Shown here: piece after piece, positions 17,177 to 26,517 of the stretch
Layout: each line of letters starts with the position of its first letter
Position numbering within the stretch: position 1 is the stretch's first letter
Assembly (NCBI RefSeq): GCF_002846555.1
Contig: NZ_PJMS01000001.1
Location: 4,193,501-4,257,500, forward strand
Length of the DNA: 64,000 bases
Reading direction: 5' to 3'
Source of the DNA: Aquimarina sp. MAR_2010_214
GTDB lineage: Bacteria; Bacteroidota; Bacteroidia; Flavobacteriales; Flavobacteriaceae
The notes under the pieces: model-generated
Databases searched by the model: none
Told to the model about the DNA's origin: nothing
The model's input: only the letters and a program-made list of their open reading frames with translations
Made by a program: the position numbers and the translations under genes

Positions 17177-19270
17177 TTATAATCCCTGAGCCTGAATTGC
17201 CGTTATAATTACAGTATTGTATACATCATCAACAGTACATCCTCTACTTAAATCATTTACAGGTTTATTCAACCCTTGTAACATTGGGCCAATGGCTAAT
17301 GCTCCTGTTTCTCGTTGAATAGCTTTATAGGTATTATTTCCCGTATTTAAATCAGGAAATATCAAAACACTTGCTTGACCCGCTACTTCAGAATTTGGTA
17401 ACTTACTTTGTCCCACTTCTAAATCTACTGCTGCATCATATTGTATAGGCCCTTCAATTTTTAGATCAGGGTGTTTTTCTTTTACAATAGCAGTTGCTTC
17501 CCTAACAATTTCTACATCTTCTCCTTTACCAGAGGTTCCTGATGAATATGATAACATTGCTACTTTTGGTTCAATCCCAAACGCTGCTGCAGATTCTGAA
17601 GAAGAAATTGCTATTTCTGCCAATTGTTCTGCATTAGGATTCGGATTAATTGCGCAATCACCAAAAACTGATACTCGATCTTCTAAGCACATAAAAAATA
17701 CAGAAGAAACAACTTTTACTCCTGGTTTGGTCTTTATAAATTGTAAAGCTGGTCTAATTGTATGTTGTGTTGTATGCACCGCTCCCGAAACCATTCCGTC
17801 TGCGTGACCTTTATATATCATCATTGTACCAAAATAGGACACATCTGCCATCATATCTTTAGCCATATCCAGGTTAACATTTTTGTGCTTTCTTAACTCA
17901 TAAAATGTTTGTACATAATCGTCATAATAAGGGGATTCTGTGGGTAAAACAATCTGTATTTTATCAAAATCTATTTGAATATCCAGCTTTGTGGCTTTGT
18001 TCTTTATTTTCTTTTCACTTCCGATTAAAGTAATATCTACAACTCCTGAAGCTAACAGTCTGGAGGTAGCTCTTAATATTCTTTCATCTGATCCTTCTGG
18101 AAGAACAATATGCTTTTTATGTTTTAGAGCACGCTTTAATAAATTATATTGAAACATTCGTGGGGTTAACCCTTCTGACTTAAATGTTATCAGTTTATCT
18201 GCTAATTGATCTTCATTAACATATTTTTCGAATATGCTAATTGAGGTGTTTATCTTTTGTAAATTATCTAGATAAATTTTGGATTTAATTGCTCCTATTT
18301 CATTGGTAATAGCAAATGTACCACTAGGCACTGATATAATAGGGAAAGACAAAGAGACACCTTCTATTAATTTTAGTATTGGTGGTTCGGGAATAATTCC
18401 TCCGGTAAGTATAATTCCAGAAATTTTCGGATAATTATTAGAAATATTTGCTTGCAATACCCCTAAAATAATATCTGCACGATCTCCCGGAGTAATTACA
18501 AGACTGTTATCCTTAAGATGAGTAAGATAGTTGCGTAATTGCATTGCTCCCACTCCAAAGTTCCCAGCCTGGTTATTAAGATATTCTTTCCCAAACAATA
18601 CATTTCCTTCCAATTTATTTACAATCTCTTTGATCGTAGGATTAATTAGAGAATTGACTTTTGGAATAATAATACGGTCGACAGTATTTCCAAAGTTTTT
18701 TTCAAAACTACTTTCTAATTGTTTTTCACAACTTTGGGTAACCTTATTTGCTACCATAGCCAAAACTTCTACATCTTTACTATTAAAAGTATCATATGCC
18801 AGTTTTAAATTACTAACAATTTCATCATTTTGCTTATCAATTCCACTTGCAACAATAACAGCTGGGATACCCAGGTTTTTAGCAATAATGACATTAATAT
18901 CAAACTCAATGATATTACCTTCATCAGAAAAATCAGTACCTTCTACTAGTATAAAATCGAATCTTTCTTCAAGGTTTTTGTACTTCCTTATAATCTCATC
19001 TATAATCTCTCCTGATTTACCCTGATTGTATTTTTGAAGCACTTCACTTCTTGTATACGCATAGGCTTTTTTGAAGTTAATATCTAGCTCAAAATGCGAT
19101 ATTACAGTATTGATATGGTTATCAACTTCTCCTTCTTTAGGGTCGTCAATAATTGGTCTAAAATACCCTACTCTGGCTACTTTACCCAGAAGCATACGCA
19201 TCATACCTAAAACAACAATAGATTTACCACTATTAGGTTCTATAGTAGCAATATAAACGGCTTTACTCAT
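17177..19270 (-). CDS. pta: Phosphate acetyltransferase
   Basis: Converts acetyl-CoA plus Pi to acetyl phosphate plus CoA. 697 aa, the long three-domain form: an N-terminal P-loop-like domain (SKAVYIATIEPNSGKS), a central DRTGG domain (about 210-330), and a C-terminal PTA_PTB catalytic domain (from about 370) with HIVLPEGSDERILRA and SYSSGTSGKGEDVE. The longest frame opens at a TTG (19279). The ATG at 19270 gives the usual MSKAVYIA start and is chosen here. It leads the pta-ackA operon. Confidence 0.97.
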   Translation of the reverse strand: MSKAVYIATIEPNSGKSIVVLGMMRMLLGKVARVGYFRPIIDDPKEGEVDNHINTVISHFELDINFKKAYAYTRSEVLQKYNQGKSGEIIDEIIRKYKNLEERFDFILVEGTDFSDEGNIIEFDINVIIAKNLGIPAVIVASGIDKQNDEIVSNLKLAYDTFNSKDVEVLAMVANKVTQSCEKQLESSFEKNFGNTVDRIIIPKVNSLINPTIKEIVNKLEGNVLFGKEYLNNQAGNFGVGAMQLRNYLTHLKDNSLVITPGDRADIILGVLQANISNNYPKISGIILTGGIIPEPPILKLIEGVSLSFPIISVPSGTFAITNEIGAIKSKIYLDNLQKINTSISIFEKYVNEDQLADKLITFKSEGLTPRMFQYNLLKRALKHKKHIVLPEGSDERILRATSRLLASGVVDITLIGSEKKIKNKATKLDIQIDFDKIQIVLPTESPYYDDYVQTFYELRKHKNVNLDMAKDMMADVSYFGTMMIYKGHADGMVSGAVHTTQHTIRPALQFIKTKPGVKVVSSVFFMCLEDRVSVFGDCAINPNPNAEQLAEIAISSSESAAAFGIEPKVAMLSYSSGTSGKGEDVEIVREATAIVKEKHPDLKIEGPIQYDAAVDLEVGQSKLPNSEVAGQASVLIFPDLNTGNNTYKAIQRETGALAIGPMLQGLNKPVNDLSRGCTVDDVYNTVIITAIQAQGL

Positions 19271-19391
19271 GTATAACAATTTGGTTAGTGCAAAGATACG
19301 CTAATACCGTAATTTAACATAAGATCAATGTATAATAAAACTTCTTTCTATCATAGTCATACAATATTAACAATTCAATTTCCATTTCAGC

Positions 19392-19422
19392 AAAAAAGGT
19401 TTAGAATTACGCTAAACCTTTT
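19392..19422 (-). terminator. Terminator downstream of the beta-barrel operon
   Basis: The 11-bp perfect stem AAAAGGTTTAG / CTAAACCTTTT has a 7-base loop. Read on the minus strand it is followed by a run of T, and it lies about 120 bp after the stop of the 19542-20099 gene. Confidence 0.75.
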
Positions 19423-19541
19423 ATCATATCATATAACTTTTTGACATCTTAATTCATGTCTTTTTTGTTTTTAAATTCTTTATACCATAAATGATATAAT
19501 ATATTCTACTGCTAATTTGATCAATACAATCATTATAAATG

Positions 19542-20099
19542 TCATAATTTATAAGCTAAACCAGCTTGAAACACTGAATTTTTAAATGATGTAGTACTCA
19601 CTTTAGTGATATCAACTAACCCCAGATTATATCTAATTCCAACTTCTAAATTATCAGTTAGTGAGTATCCTATACCCAAAGCTACTCCGTAATCGATTTT
19701 CTTAAAATTACTCTTTACAAAACCTGCTCCTTTACCACTTAACAAATATCCTACATGAGGTCCTGCTTCAAGGTTTAATTTTTTAATTGGATAGAATTTG
19801 ATCATTGCCGGTAATACATTGATATAATTTAATTTAATTTTACCAGAACTAATCTTTGATTTTGCTCCTTGGGCAGAATAAAGTATTTCGGATCTAATTG
19901 CCAATTTTTCGGATAACCTATATTGAGAAAAGACTCCTCCCATTATCCCTATTTTAAAATTAGAAGATGCATTCCTAAATTCGGTTAGATTAGCCCCAGC
20001 TTTAATTCCGAATTCTATCCCTTTTTGTTTTTCCTGTGCACTTATAGTTATTATCCCCAATAACACTGTGCATAACATTAATCTAATTGTTTTCTTCAT
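19542..20099 (-). CDS. Outer membrane beta-barrel (porin family) protein
   Basis: 185 aa. It has a signal peptide ending ITISAQ, then alternating amphipathic strands typical of OMP_b-brl_2/porin-family proteins (GIEFGIKAGANLTEFRNA, LEAGPHVGYLL, LGIGYSLTDNLEVGIRYN) and a C-terminal strand ending AGLAYKL. It probably forms a small eight-stranded barrel in the outer membrane. Last gene of a minus-strand run with 20158 and 21240. Confidence 0.85.
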   Translation of the reverse strand: MKKTIRLMLCTVLLGIITISAQEKQKGIEFGIKAGANLTEFRNASSNFKIGIMGGVFSQYRLSEKLAIRSEILYSAQGAKSKISSGKIKLNYINVLPAMIKFYPIKKLNLEAGPHVGYLLSGKGAGFVKSNFKKIDYGVALGIGYSLTDNLEVGIRYNLGLVDITKVSTTSFKNSVFQAGLAYKL

Positions 20100-20157
20100 T
20101 TTGATTTATTTGTTTGTTTAAATTGAATACATTACTGTTCTGAAATCAGTTTTCAGA

Positions 20158-21240
20158 TTAAAAATTAACTCCAAGTTCGAGCTCAAATCCAAAGTTTCTG
20201 GTATATACCTTAGAAGTTTGTATTTGCTGAAACACACCAGCTCCAATGACGATACCATAATCTTTCCATGGGATAATTTTCAACCCTTGTCTCGAACTTA
20301 TTCCGATAAGGAAATTGTGTTGTTTTTTGTTGTTTGTTTTTTTTGCGATTTCAAGCCCTAAAGGCACTTCTAAACTTATATTGGCATATATTCCTGGCAT
20401 TATTTTTAAATACCCGTCAAAACCACCTCCAATACTAAAGGCATCTACAGATGTGTAGTTTTTATTAAGTAGTGAACTTCGTTTTATACTGTATCTGTCA
20501 TAAGATATTACAAAAGGTATGATGAATTTTTTATCACTATCTGCAAATCCTATATAACTTATCTTCCACCCTTCCTTATGCTTGCTGTATATTTTTTTAT
20601 ATATCAACATGTTAAACCATTTCCCTAATCGTTCTGGATGTTTGGATTTAGATTTCTCATAAAAAATATCTTCTACGTTTGTTTGTATACCTCTTGATGT
20701 AGATTCTGGTCTGTTCCTTTTTTTATAATGATTCATAAAACTTAGGGTACAATATTCTAATGCAGCTCTGATTCTTTTTTCATAGGTTTCAAATATTTTT
20801 GATTCATCAGATATAGAAAAAGTTTCTTCTTCATAATGCCGTACAGCATGAAGTTCTTTCAGTTTATCATTTTCTTTTTCATAAAATACCAAGTCTATAT
20901 ACACCCTGGTCGTTATATGACTTACACTACTCTGAGATTGTTGAATTTCTAAATTCTCAACTTTTATATATATTGGTTTTGTATCCTTAGTATGCAAAAA
21001 AGAAGTTTTCATAAAATCCAGAATAGCCCTTGGTGCATTTGGGTGTAACTGAAAAATGACTTTTTCTCCAAGTCTATTAGTCCCTAGTCCCAAATTTTTT
21101 TCTTTTCTGACATCAAAAACCTGTTCTATATGTATCGATAAATTTTCTGTATGAAAAGGAATTGTTTTTAAGGCTATGCTTTCCTGAGACAATACTATAG
21201 AAGACAAGAAAAACATTGATACACTCCAGATATGTTTCAT
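20158..21240 (-). CDS. Hypothetical exported protein
   Basis: 360 aa. The signal peptide ends SSIVLSQ. No recognised domain; the N-terminal half is mixed alpha/beta with a charged helix (FSISDESKIFETYEKRIRAALEY-like). The C-terminal half has barrel-like strands (GFDGYLKIMPGIYANISLEV, NFGFELELGVNF, ending in an aromatic residue), so outer-membrane association is possible. Its ATG overlaps the stop of the upstream lipocalin-like gene by one base (TAATG), which implies translational coupling. Confidence 0.7.
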   Translation of the reverse strand: MKHIWSVSMFFLSSIVLSQESIALKTIPFHTENLSIHIEQVFDVRKEKNLGLGTNRLGEKVIFQLHPNAPRAILDFMKTSFLHTKDTKPIYIKVENLEIQQSQSSVSHITTRVYIDLVFYEKENDKLKELHAVRHYEEETFSISDESKIFETYEKRIRAALEYCTLSFMNHYKKRNRPESTSRGIQTNVEDIFYEKSKSKHPERLGKWFNMLIYKKIYSKHKEGWKISYIGFADSDKKFIIPFVISYDRYSIKRSSLLNKNYTSVDAFSIGGGFDGYLKIMPGIYANISLEVPLGLEIAKKTNNKKQHNFLIGISSRQGLKIIPWKDYGIVIGAGVFQQIQTSKVYTRNFGFELELGVNF

Positions 21241-21635
21241 TATAAATTTGATTTATAACAAATTTCTACCTCCCTAATCTCCTTAATATCAAAACACAAC
21301 GCTAAAACCTCAGGTGTTAAAGTACGGATGTATGCCTTTACCTTTTCTCTTTTATCATCAGTCATCATTATATAGTTTCCATTGGTATTTAACATCCAAA
21401 CACCACTCTCCTTTTTTCCTTCAGACATAGAGATAAAGGTCATATCCTTTTTAAAAAGGATATAGTCATTTTTTTCTTTTTTGGATGGTGGGTATTTCTC
21501 AACTCCAATCTTATAAGTATCCAAATACCATTTTTTTATAAGATCATCCTTATCTACGGTTTGTGCATTGACATTATAAACCGAAAAAGTGAATAGTACT
21601 ACTACAAAAATTGTTATTCTTATTTTGTTGTTCAT
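21240..21635 (-). CDS. Lipocalin-like exported protein
   Basis: 131 aa. A signal peptide (ending YNVNAQ) is followed by a small lipocalin_5-like domain: the opening LIKKWYLDTYKI, then DYILFKKDMTFISMSEGKKE, GVWMLNTNGNYIMM and LTPEVLALCFD. That pattern is common in Bacteroidota proteins of unknown ligand. First gene of the three-gene minus-strand run, coupled to the next gene by a 1-base stop/start overlap. It is divergent from an AraC-GyrI regulator across two matching palindromes. Confidence 0.7.
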   Translation of the reverse strand: MNNKIRITIFVVVLFTFSVYNVNAQTVDKDDLIKKWYLDTYKIGVEKYPPSKKEKNDYILFKKDMTFISMSEGKKESGVWMLNTNGNYIMMTDDKREKVKAYIRTLTPEVLALCFDIKEIREVEICYKSNL

Positions 21636-21685
21636 GTCTTACTTTTTAATTTTAATCAAAATTAGTAAGCATGAATAGTATGTCG

Positions 21686-21781
21686 TTTGTCCTGTTAAGA
21701 CAAAAAAACATGACCACTATATGGGTTTAAAATTCTTGTTTTATTGCATGAGTAACATCCCTAATTGTCCTAAAAAGACAA
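21686..21781. promoter_or_regulatory. Pair of identical-architecture palindromes between divergent genes
   Basis: TTGTCCTGTTAAGACAA (21687-21703; palindromic arms extend to TTTGTC/GACAAA, 21686-21704) and TTGTCCTAAAAAGACAA (21765-21781) share TTGTCCT-N3-AAGACAA, with arms TTGTC/GACAA and a 7-base centre. Their start points are 78 bp apart, in the 193-bp gap between the lipocalin-like and AraC-GyrI genes. They are likely binding sites for that regulator. Confidence 0.6.
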
Positions 21782-21828
21782 CTTTAAAACTACTATTTCG
21801 TAGTACCTTTCCTATAAAATGATAAAAC

Positions 21829-22701
21829 ATGGAAAATCCAACGCAACTGGAACGTTATAAAAAACTGATTCTCTTTATAGAAGAAAAATTTAAAAATGAG
21901 ATCAGTAAAAAAGATATCGAAGACATATCGTTTTATTCTTATCGAAATATAAACAGAATATTTCTTGCACTACATCACGAGACTATAGGTCAATATATAA
22001 AAAGAATAAAATTAGAAAAGGCTGCAGAGTATCTAAAATTTTCATCTGAGAATATCTCTGATATCGCATATGAAATTGGATATAGTGACATTGCTGCTTT
22101 TAGTAAAGCCTTTAAAAAACAGTTTAATTGTTCTCCTTCCTCTTTTCGAAATTCGAACAAAATTAAACAACACATTACCCAAAAAGCCATTTTCTCATTA
22201 GAAAACACTCAGGAGCAAGTTCTTAATTATGAGCTTGAAGAAATTCCTGATTTTGATATTTTATATCTAACCTATCAAGGATCTTATGAAAATATTAGTG
22301 GTATAGAAAAAACCTGGAAACAATTAATTTCATACGCATCAAAACACGATCTATTAAAGGAAGAAACAATTATATTAGGAGAAATATTAGATGATGATGA
22401 AATCACAGACACTTTACATTGTCGGTATAATGCTGGGATTGTTTTAGAAAAGGAAATAGATTTTCCTTTAAAAGGGTTATTTAAAACGAAACACATAGCT
22501 CAACAAAAATATGCCAAATTTATACATAAAGGTAGTCATGAGAGCACTTCAGATACTTACAATTTAATCTATGGGTACTGGATAACCGAAGTACAATTAG
22601 AGTTTGAAGACAAACCTACTTTAGAGTTTTATCTTAATGATGAAGCTGATACCCCAGAAAAGGAACTCCTTACCGAGATTTATATTCCTGTAAAGCACTA
22701 A
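21829..22701 (+). CDS. AraC family regulator with GyrI-like effector domain
   Basis: 290 aa, in the SoxS/Rob-type order. The N-terminal AraC helix-turn-helix pair (about 5-105) includes ISFYSYRNINRIFLALHHET and ISDIAYEIGYSDIAAFSKAF with KKQFNCSPSSFR. The C-terminal GyrI-like ligand domain (about 125-288) has VLNYELEEIPDFDILYLTYQ and a final LEFYLNDEADTPEKE. It may sense a hydrophobic or cationic compound. The divergent lipocalin operon and the DUF418 gene 67 bp downstream are candidate targets. Confidence 0.9.
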   Translation: MENPTQLERYKKLILFIEEKFKNEISKKDIEDISFYSYRNINRIFLALHHETIGQYIKRIKLEKAAEYLKFSSENISDIAYEIGYSDIAAFSKAFKKQFNCSPSSFRNSNKIKQHITQKAIFSLENTQEQVLNYELEEIPDFDILYLTYQGSYENISGIEKTWKQLISYASKHDLLKEETIILGEILDDDEITDTLHCRYNAGIVLEKEIDFPLKGLFKTKHIAQQKYAKFIHKGSHESTSDTYNLIYGYWITEVQLEFEDKPTLEFYLNDEADTPEKELLTEIYIPVKH

Positions 22702-22768
22702 TTGTCTGTATTGAACAACAAGGCTTTTAATCTACTCATCGATATTTGTTCTTAAAAAAAAGAGTGCT

Positions 22769-23845
22769 ATGCAAAAAAGAATTATTGGAATTGATGTAGC
22801 GCGAGCATTGGCAATCTTTGGAATGATTATCGTTAATTTTAAAATGGCATTTGGAAATCATGGTACCCCATTCTTAAATACTATTTTAGGAATATTAGAT
22901 GGTAAAGCAGCTGCAACCTTTGTTGTTCTGGCGGGTGTAGGGATTTCATTAATGACAAAAGGTGCATTACATCGTAATAATGCAGATGAACTAAACCGAA
23001 ATAAATACAAACTTCTCAAAAGAGCTCTATTTCTTTTCTTAATAGGTATATCCTATTCTACAATATGGCAAGCAGATATTTTACACTTTTACGGGATATA
23101 TATATTACTTGCAATATTCTTAATAAAAAGTAATCCAAAAACACTATTATCTATCGCTATAGGAATGATCATATTATACCCTATACTTATGATATTATGG
23201 GATTATGATAATGGATGGGACTATATAAAAATGACTTATACAAATTTATGGACTGTAAAAGGTTTTTTTAAAAACCTTTTTTTTAATGGTTTCCACCCTG
23301 TTATTCCATGGAGTGCATTTATGATTATTGGGATGTGGTTCGGCAAAATGGAATTAAGCAACACTACAATCGTTATAAAAGCATTATGGGGTAGTCTTAC
23401 CATATTTATAACCGTACAAATATTATCTTATTTTTCTATTTTATTCTTTTCTATGGGAAACCAGGAAATGATTACAGAATTAACTCCAATTCTTGGAACA
23501 GATCCTATGCCACCATTACCTTTATATATGATTTCTGGGAGTAGTTTAGCTATATTTCTTATTTCATCTTGTATTCTAATTTCAAAGAAATATGAAAATA
23601 CTACTTTCATACATACTTTAAAAAGCACCGGGCAACTTGCCTTAACGTTTTATATTGCGCATGTTATAATAGGAATGGGAGTTATAGAACTAGTTAGTCC
23701 CATAAAAATGGGAGAGTTTACAGTAGATTTTTCATTTTTATACGCCTTATTATTTATTATTGTGTGTCTTATTTTTTCAGTGATTAGTAAAAAACATACA
23801 AAATACGGTCCTATTGAATGGATAATGCGGAAATTGACCGATTAA
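22769..23845 (+). CDS. DUF418/HGSNAT-like membrane protein
   Basis: 358 aa with about ten predicted membrane helices. The N-terminus RIIGIDVARALAIFGMIIVN is the signature shared by heparan-alpha-glucosaminide acetyltransferase-like and DUF418 proteins. The C-terminal part (STGQLALTFYIAHVIIGMG) is the DUF418 end. An acyltransferase or transport role in the inner membrane is suspected for the family but not shown. It follows the AraC-GyrI gene closely and ends at a strong terminator. Confidence 0.82.
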   Translation: MQKRIIGIDVARALAIFGMIIVNFKMAFGNHGTPFLNTILGILDGKAAATFVVLAGVGISLMTKGALHRNNADELNRNKYKLLKRALFLFLIGISYSTIWQADILHFYGIYILLAIFLIKSNPKTLLSIAIGMIILYPILMILWDYDNGWDYIKMTYTNLWTVKGFFKNLFFNGFHPVIPWSAFMIIGMWFGKMELSNTTIVIKALWGSLTIFITVQILSYFSILFFSMGNQEMITELTPILGTDPMPPLPLYMISGSSLAIFLISSCILISKKYENTTFIHTLKSTGQLALTFYIAHVIIGMGVIELVSPIKMGEFTVDFSFLYALLFIIVCLIFSVISKKHTKYGPIEWIMRKLTD

Positions 23846-23864
23846 GTAATATATGAAAAACATG

Positions 23865-23899
23865 AAGACCGTCTAATATTGTATTAGACGGTCTTTTTA
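23865..23899 (+). terminator. Terminator of the DUF418 gene
   Basis: A 14-bp perfect stem AAGACCGTCTAATA / TATTAGACGGTCTT with a 3-base loop is followed by TTTTTAT. It separates the convergent DUF418 and DUF2911 genes. Confidence 0.9.
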
Positions 23900-23917
23900 T
23901 TATTGTTACAGAATCCC

Positions 23918-25018
23918 TTAATTTATATCCTGACCTTTTTTAAGTTTTTCTAAATCACCATTAAGCCTTCCTTTAAATCGATCGGGAGCATTACCCAATG
24001 ATGTATTTATTGCTTTTATAGCATTTTTATAATCCCCAGTTGCCGAATATGCTTTTGCCAATCCATAATTTGATGGCCATGCACCTTTACTATTCTTTAC
24101 GTTATCCTTTAAAATAACAAGTGCTTTATCCTTTTGCCCTGAGCTTATTAAACCTGTTCCTAACCTAAAAATCTGCGAAGTACTTCCTAGTTTGGCTGCT
24201 TTATCTACAAAATTCATAGCTTCACTTGTTTTTCCTTGTTTAGACAAAATCTGTGACTTCAGAGATAAATTCGCAAAAGTCTCTTTACTAAAAAAACTAC
24301 CAGATATAGATGCATCAACCCACTCTAATGCTTGATCTAATTCACCTGCATTAAATGCATAATTTGCAGCACTATCCCAGTTTGACTGTGTGAAACCTGC
24401 AGAATTACGAAGATCATTTTTAATGTCTTTCATTACCACATTTTTAACATCAACTTCTATCTTAAAAGGGATCTCTTTTTTCTCCCATCTTAATGTTGCT
24501 ACTGCACTATTAGCTTCAACTTTAGGGAATAAAAAAGTTAGCATTTCGGTATGTGCTGCTTCTTTGGTCTTAACATCTACTCGCAAAGCATCTTCTTTTT
24601 CATCATAGAAATAACTTCCCCAGGATGTAGAATTGTTAGAAAATATAACAGTAGCACCACCATCTTCTTTTAGTGCAATATGAAGGCCATAAGTGCCTGC
24701 CTTAATATCTTTTCCTTCGATTTTTACATCGTGAGTAAACGCTATTGTCGAATTGCTGTTAGCTCCTGCTCTCCAGGGAGCTGCTGTAGATGTTCCAAAA
24801 CCCAAGTTATTATATCCATAAGGAACTAGTTTCCCCCAGATTTCACGATCTTTTACACTTGGTCTTCCATAATCAATGGTGATATTGGTAGTTCCTACAC
24901 GTTGCATTACCTGGCCACGCTGGCTTCCTTCTGGTGTTGTAAGTTGCGCATTTGTTTGAATTGAGAGCAACATCATTGTGCTCACAATACAAGTTGTAAT
25001 TAAGTTGAATTGTTTCAT
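23918..25018 (-). CDS. DUF2911 domain protein with C-terminal TPR-like repeats
   Basis: 366 aa from the ATG at 25018, chosen because it gives a clean signal peptide (ending IQTNAQ); the longer frame opens at a GTG. Residues about 25-190 are DUF2911, with signature motifs ITIDYGRPSVKDREIWG and PWRAGANSNSTIAFTHDV. The C-terminal half has helical repeats of the tetratricopeptide type (ANYAFNAGELDQALEWVDAS, GLAKAYSATGDYKNAIKAIN). An exported protein of unknown function. Confidence 0.88.
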   Translation of the reverse strand: MKQFNLITTCIVSTMMLLSIQTNAQLTTPEGSQRGQVMQRVGTTNITIDYGRPSVKDREIWGKLVPYGYNNLGFGTSTAAPWRAGANSNSTIAFTHDVKIEGKDIKAGTYGLHIALKEDGGATVIFSNNSTSWGSYFYDEKEDALRVDVKTKEAAHTEMLTFLFPKVEANSAVATLRWEKKEIPFKIEVDVKNVVMKDIKNDLRNSAGFTQSNWDSAANYAFNAGELDQALEWVDASISGSFFSKETFANLSLKSQILSKQGKTSEAMNFVDKAAKLGSTSQIFRLGTGLISSGQKDKALVILKDNVKNSKGAWPSNYGLAKAYSATGDYKNAIKAINTSLGNAPDRFKGRLNGDLEKLKKGQDIN

Positions 25019-25154
25019 GACTTTTTTTTGATTAATTATTATCACTTAGAGAAATCTAATTTCTGACCTAAACAATGTAAGAGGTATATCTCAATCCTAA
25101 TGTTACGGTAGTGTTAAACTCAAAAATAAAGTCATAATTGATTGTTAAACCTCT

Positions 25155-26387
25155 CTATTCCTTTAACAGCTGATTAACAAAATCTTCAAAATCCTTTTTA
25201 AAATCTACATATTTTTGACCTGTAGCTGGCCCATTGAAACCTGTATGTATTTTACGTACTTGTCCTTTTTTATCAATAAAAATAGTAGTTGGATATGACA
25301 GTACATGATTTAGCATCGGTAGTTTTTCTTGTGCTTTCTGTTTATCTGAAGTTCCATATTGAGCTAAAAGAATAGGGTATGTAACTTTTAATTTTTGCTG
25401 CAATCGTTTTATAGATTTAAATGCTTTTTCTTCGGTCTTTGCATATTCAAAAGCTAATGCAACAAATTCGGCTCCATTGTTTTTATTCTTATTCTGATAC
25501 GCTACATAATATTTGGTTTCATCCATACAATTAGGGCACCAGGTTCCCATAATTTGTACAATTACCACTTTATCTTTAAACCGTTCATCTGTAAGTGAAA
25601 TTTGATTCCCTTCAACATCAGGGAAAGTAAATTTTAATGTATCATATCCTTCTTTCAGAAAAGTTAGTGAATCTTCAGAAGGTAATTTAAAGTTCTCATT
25701 TCTTTTAGCTACAAAAGGTTCTTTCCAGTGATTACCAGAATAAAAGTATCCATTTAATGAACTATCTGTAACCTTTGCATTAAATAAGAAAGCGTGAGCT
25801 CCATCAAAAGTTGATAATTGTAATTGATCATTATTTAAAACACCTTCTAAATAACGATAATCTCCTGTAGTTGTTCTAAATGTACCCGTAACTACATTTC
25901 CATTCTGTTTAAAAGTCCCTTTTGCAATATACCTATCTTCTTCATTGTCTTTACTAAAAACGGTCTCCCAATTCCCTGTAATATCATGATTTGGTTTTGA
26001 AACGATTTCAAATCGATCCTGTTCTCCATATTTTGCTGTAAAAGGCACTACTCTATCCAGACTATTTTTAATAAAACTTCCAGAGATCGTCATCGAATCT
26101 ATAAATCGACCGGCTATATATCCTTCAAAAACGGGAAACTTAATTAATATAGAATCTTTATTAATTATGACTTCATCAACATCAATTGTTTCTTCGGCAT
26201 TAAAAATTCTTAATGTCTGATCCTCCATTACTTCAATCAAAAAAGGAAGTTTTTTATCATCCTGAACTTCTAAAGTTGCTTTCCAGGGGCCACTTTTAAA
26301 ATCAATCAAATCAGATGGTTTTTCTTTCTTACAAGAAATTATTCCGAAAAGAAAAACAATAGTAAATAGCTTAATTCCTGTTTTCAT
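25155..26387 (-). CDS. TlpA-family thioredoxin-like lipoprotein
   Basis: 410 aa. A lipobox (IVFLFGIISC, Cys near 19) anchors it to a membrane facing the periplasm. The N-terminal 240 residues are a beta-rich module common ahead of Bacteroidota TlpA domains. The C-terminal thioredoxin fold has the active site GTWCPNC (about 281-287), a preceding VVIVQIM strand, and the cis-Pro region LSYPTTIFIDKKG. It is likely a thiol-disulfide reductase or maturation factor; the partner is unknown. Confidence 0.92.
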   Translation of the reverse strand: MKTGIKLFTIVFLFGIISCKKEKPSDLIDFKSGPWKATLEVQDDKKLPFLIEVMEDQTLRIFNAEETIDVDEVIINKDSILIKFPVFEGYIAGRFIDSMTISGSFIKNSLDRVVPFTAKYGEQDRFEIVSKPNHDITGNWETVFSKDNEEDRYIAKGTFKQNGNVVTGTFRTTTGDYRYLEGVLNNDQLQLSTFDGAHAFLFNAKVTDSSLNGYFYSGNHWKEPFVAKRNENFKLPSEDSLTFLKEGYDTLKFTFPDVEGNQISLTDERFKDKVVIVQIMGTWCPNCMDETKYYVAYQNKNKNNGAEFVALAFEYAKTEEKAFKSIKRLQQKLKVTYPILLAQYGTSDKQKAQEKLPMLNHVLSYPTTIFIDKKGQVRKIHTGFNGPATGQKYVDFKKDFEDFVNQLLKE

Positions 26388-26462
26388 AACATTAAATTTG
26401 ATTAGAATAATATCTCGCTAAATATACTATAATTTATTTGACAGATATACCATAGGAACTAT

Positions 26463-26492
26463 TTGTATCCTCTACCCAATATACTATCTTTA
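26463..26492 (+). promoter_or_regulatory. Putative promoter of pheT
   Basis: TTG (26463-26465) and TATCTTTA (26485-26492) are spaced by 19 bp. This is close to the Bacteroidota TTG / TAnnTTTG arrangement and leaves a leader of about 20 bases before the pheT ATG. Confidence 0.5.
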
Positions 26493-26517
26493 CCCACTGA
26501 ATTTAGAAACATCACAA

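Noticed and set aside
12087..21775. Shared 11-mer TTGTCCTAAAA at the TetR/hydrolase gap (twice) and the AraC-GyrI gap
   Set aside because: The surrounding symmetry differs (TTAG...CTAA versus TTGTC...GACAA), and two of the copies are one duplication, so a common regulator is not supported.
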